Assembly: GCA_040414495.1 (NCBI GenBank)
Contig: JBEDUI010000064.1
Span: 1-13,442 of the forward strand
Length of the DNA: 13,442 bases
DNA from: DATAVB01 sp040414495
Lineage (GTDB): Bacteria > Actinomycetota > Actinomycetes > Mycobacteriales > QHCD01
Reading direction: 5' to 3'
Positions 13,434-13,442 of this stretch are shown in pieces; within the stretch, counting starts at the first letter, position 1, and each line of letters starts with the position of its first letter. The notes beneath the pieces were generated by a model. The model saw only the letters and a program-made list of their open reading frames with translations. It had not been told where the DNA came from and ran no database searches. The translations under genes and the position numbers were made by a program.

Positions 13434-13442
13434 TCAGCCGTA

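Overview
The window is high-GC DNA with actinobacterial traits: strong G/C third-position bias, GTG starts, tightly packed or overlapping genes, candidate leaderless promoters with TANNNT -10 boxes, and a PAC2-metH-HAD neighbourhood that I recall from actinomycetes (mycobacteria carry a PAC2 gene divergent from metH). I cannot name the genus. I see no tRNA, rRNA, CRISPR array, integrase or transposase gene.

Left part (1-6435). The window opens inside an MMPL-family membrane exporter on the minus strand; its 3' end lies beyond the left edge. A 397-bp AT-richer gap follows. It holds no convincing gene but ends in a strong hairpin just past a minus-strand PAC2-family gene. Sixty bases separate PAC2 from the divergent, full-length cobalamin-dependent methionine synthase metH. 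Starting exactly on the metH stop codon is a 187-bp fold-back element with perfect 20-bp terminal inverted repeats.

Middle (6436-8835). Two plus-strand genes follow: a HAD phosphatase of the phosphoglucomutase-like type, and a 532-residue protein that looks like a beta-propeller glycosidase-type domain plus a C-terminal discoidin-like domain, with no secretion signal.

Right part (8823-13442). A TetR regulator is divergent from a small antibiotic-biosynthesis-monooxygenase (ABM)-type gene, which is followed by a phytanoyl-CoA dioxygenase-family gene. The TetR/ABM intergenic region has a pair of inverted near-identical sites, one inside the inferred tetR promoter. Facing these genes is a minus-strand three-gene unit: SDR/epimerase-like protein, ECF sigma factor with a fused SnoaL-like domain (ECF41 type), and SAM methyltransferase. 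These three genes overlap by 4 bp and 1 bp. Upstream of the first gene sits TGTCACT-N16-CGTC, which matches the promoter signature I recall for ECF41 sigma factors, so the unit is probably autoregulated.

The most interesting elements are the self-contained ECF41 unit with its promoter, the fold-back element after metH, and the TetR operator pair. Most individual genes belong to known families; their substrates are unknown.
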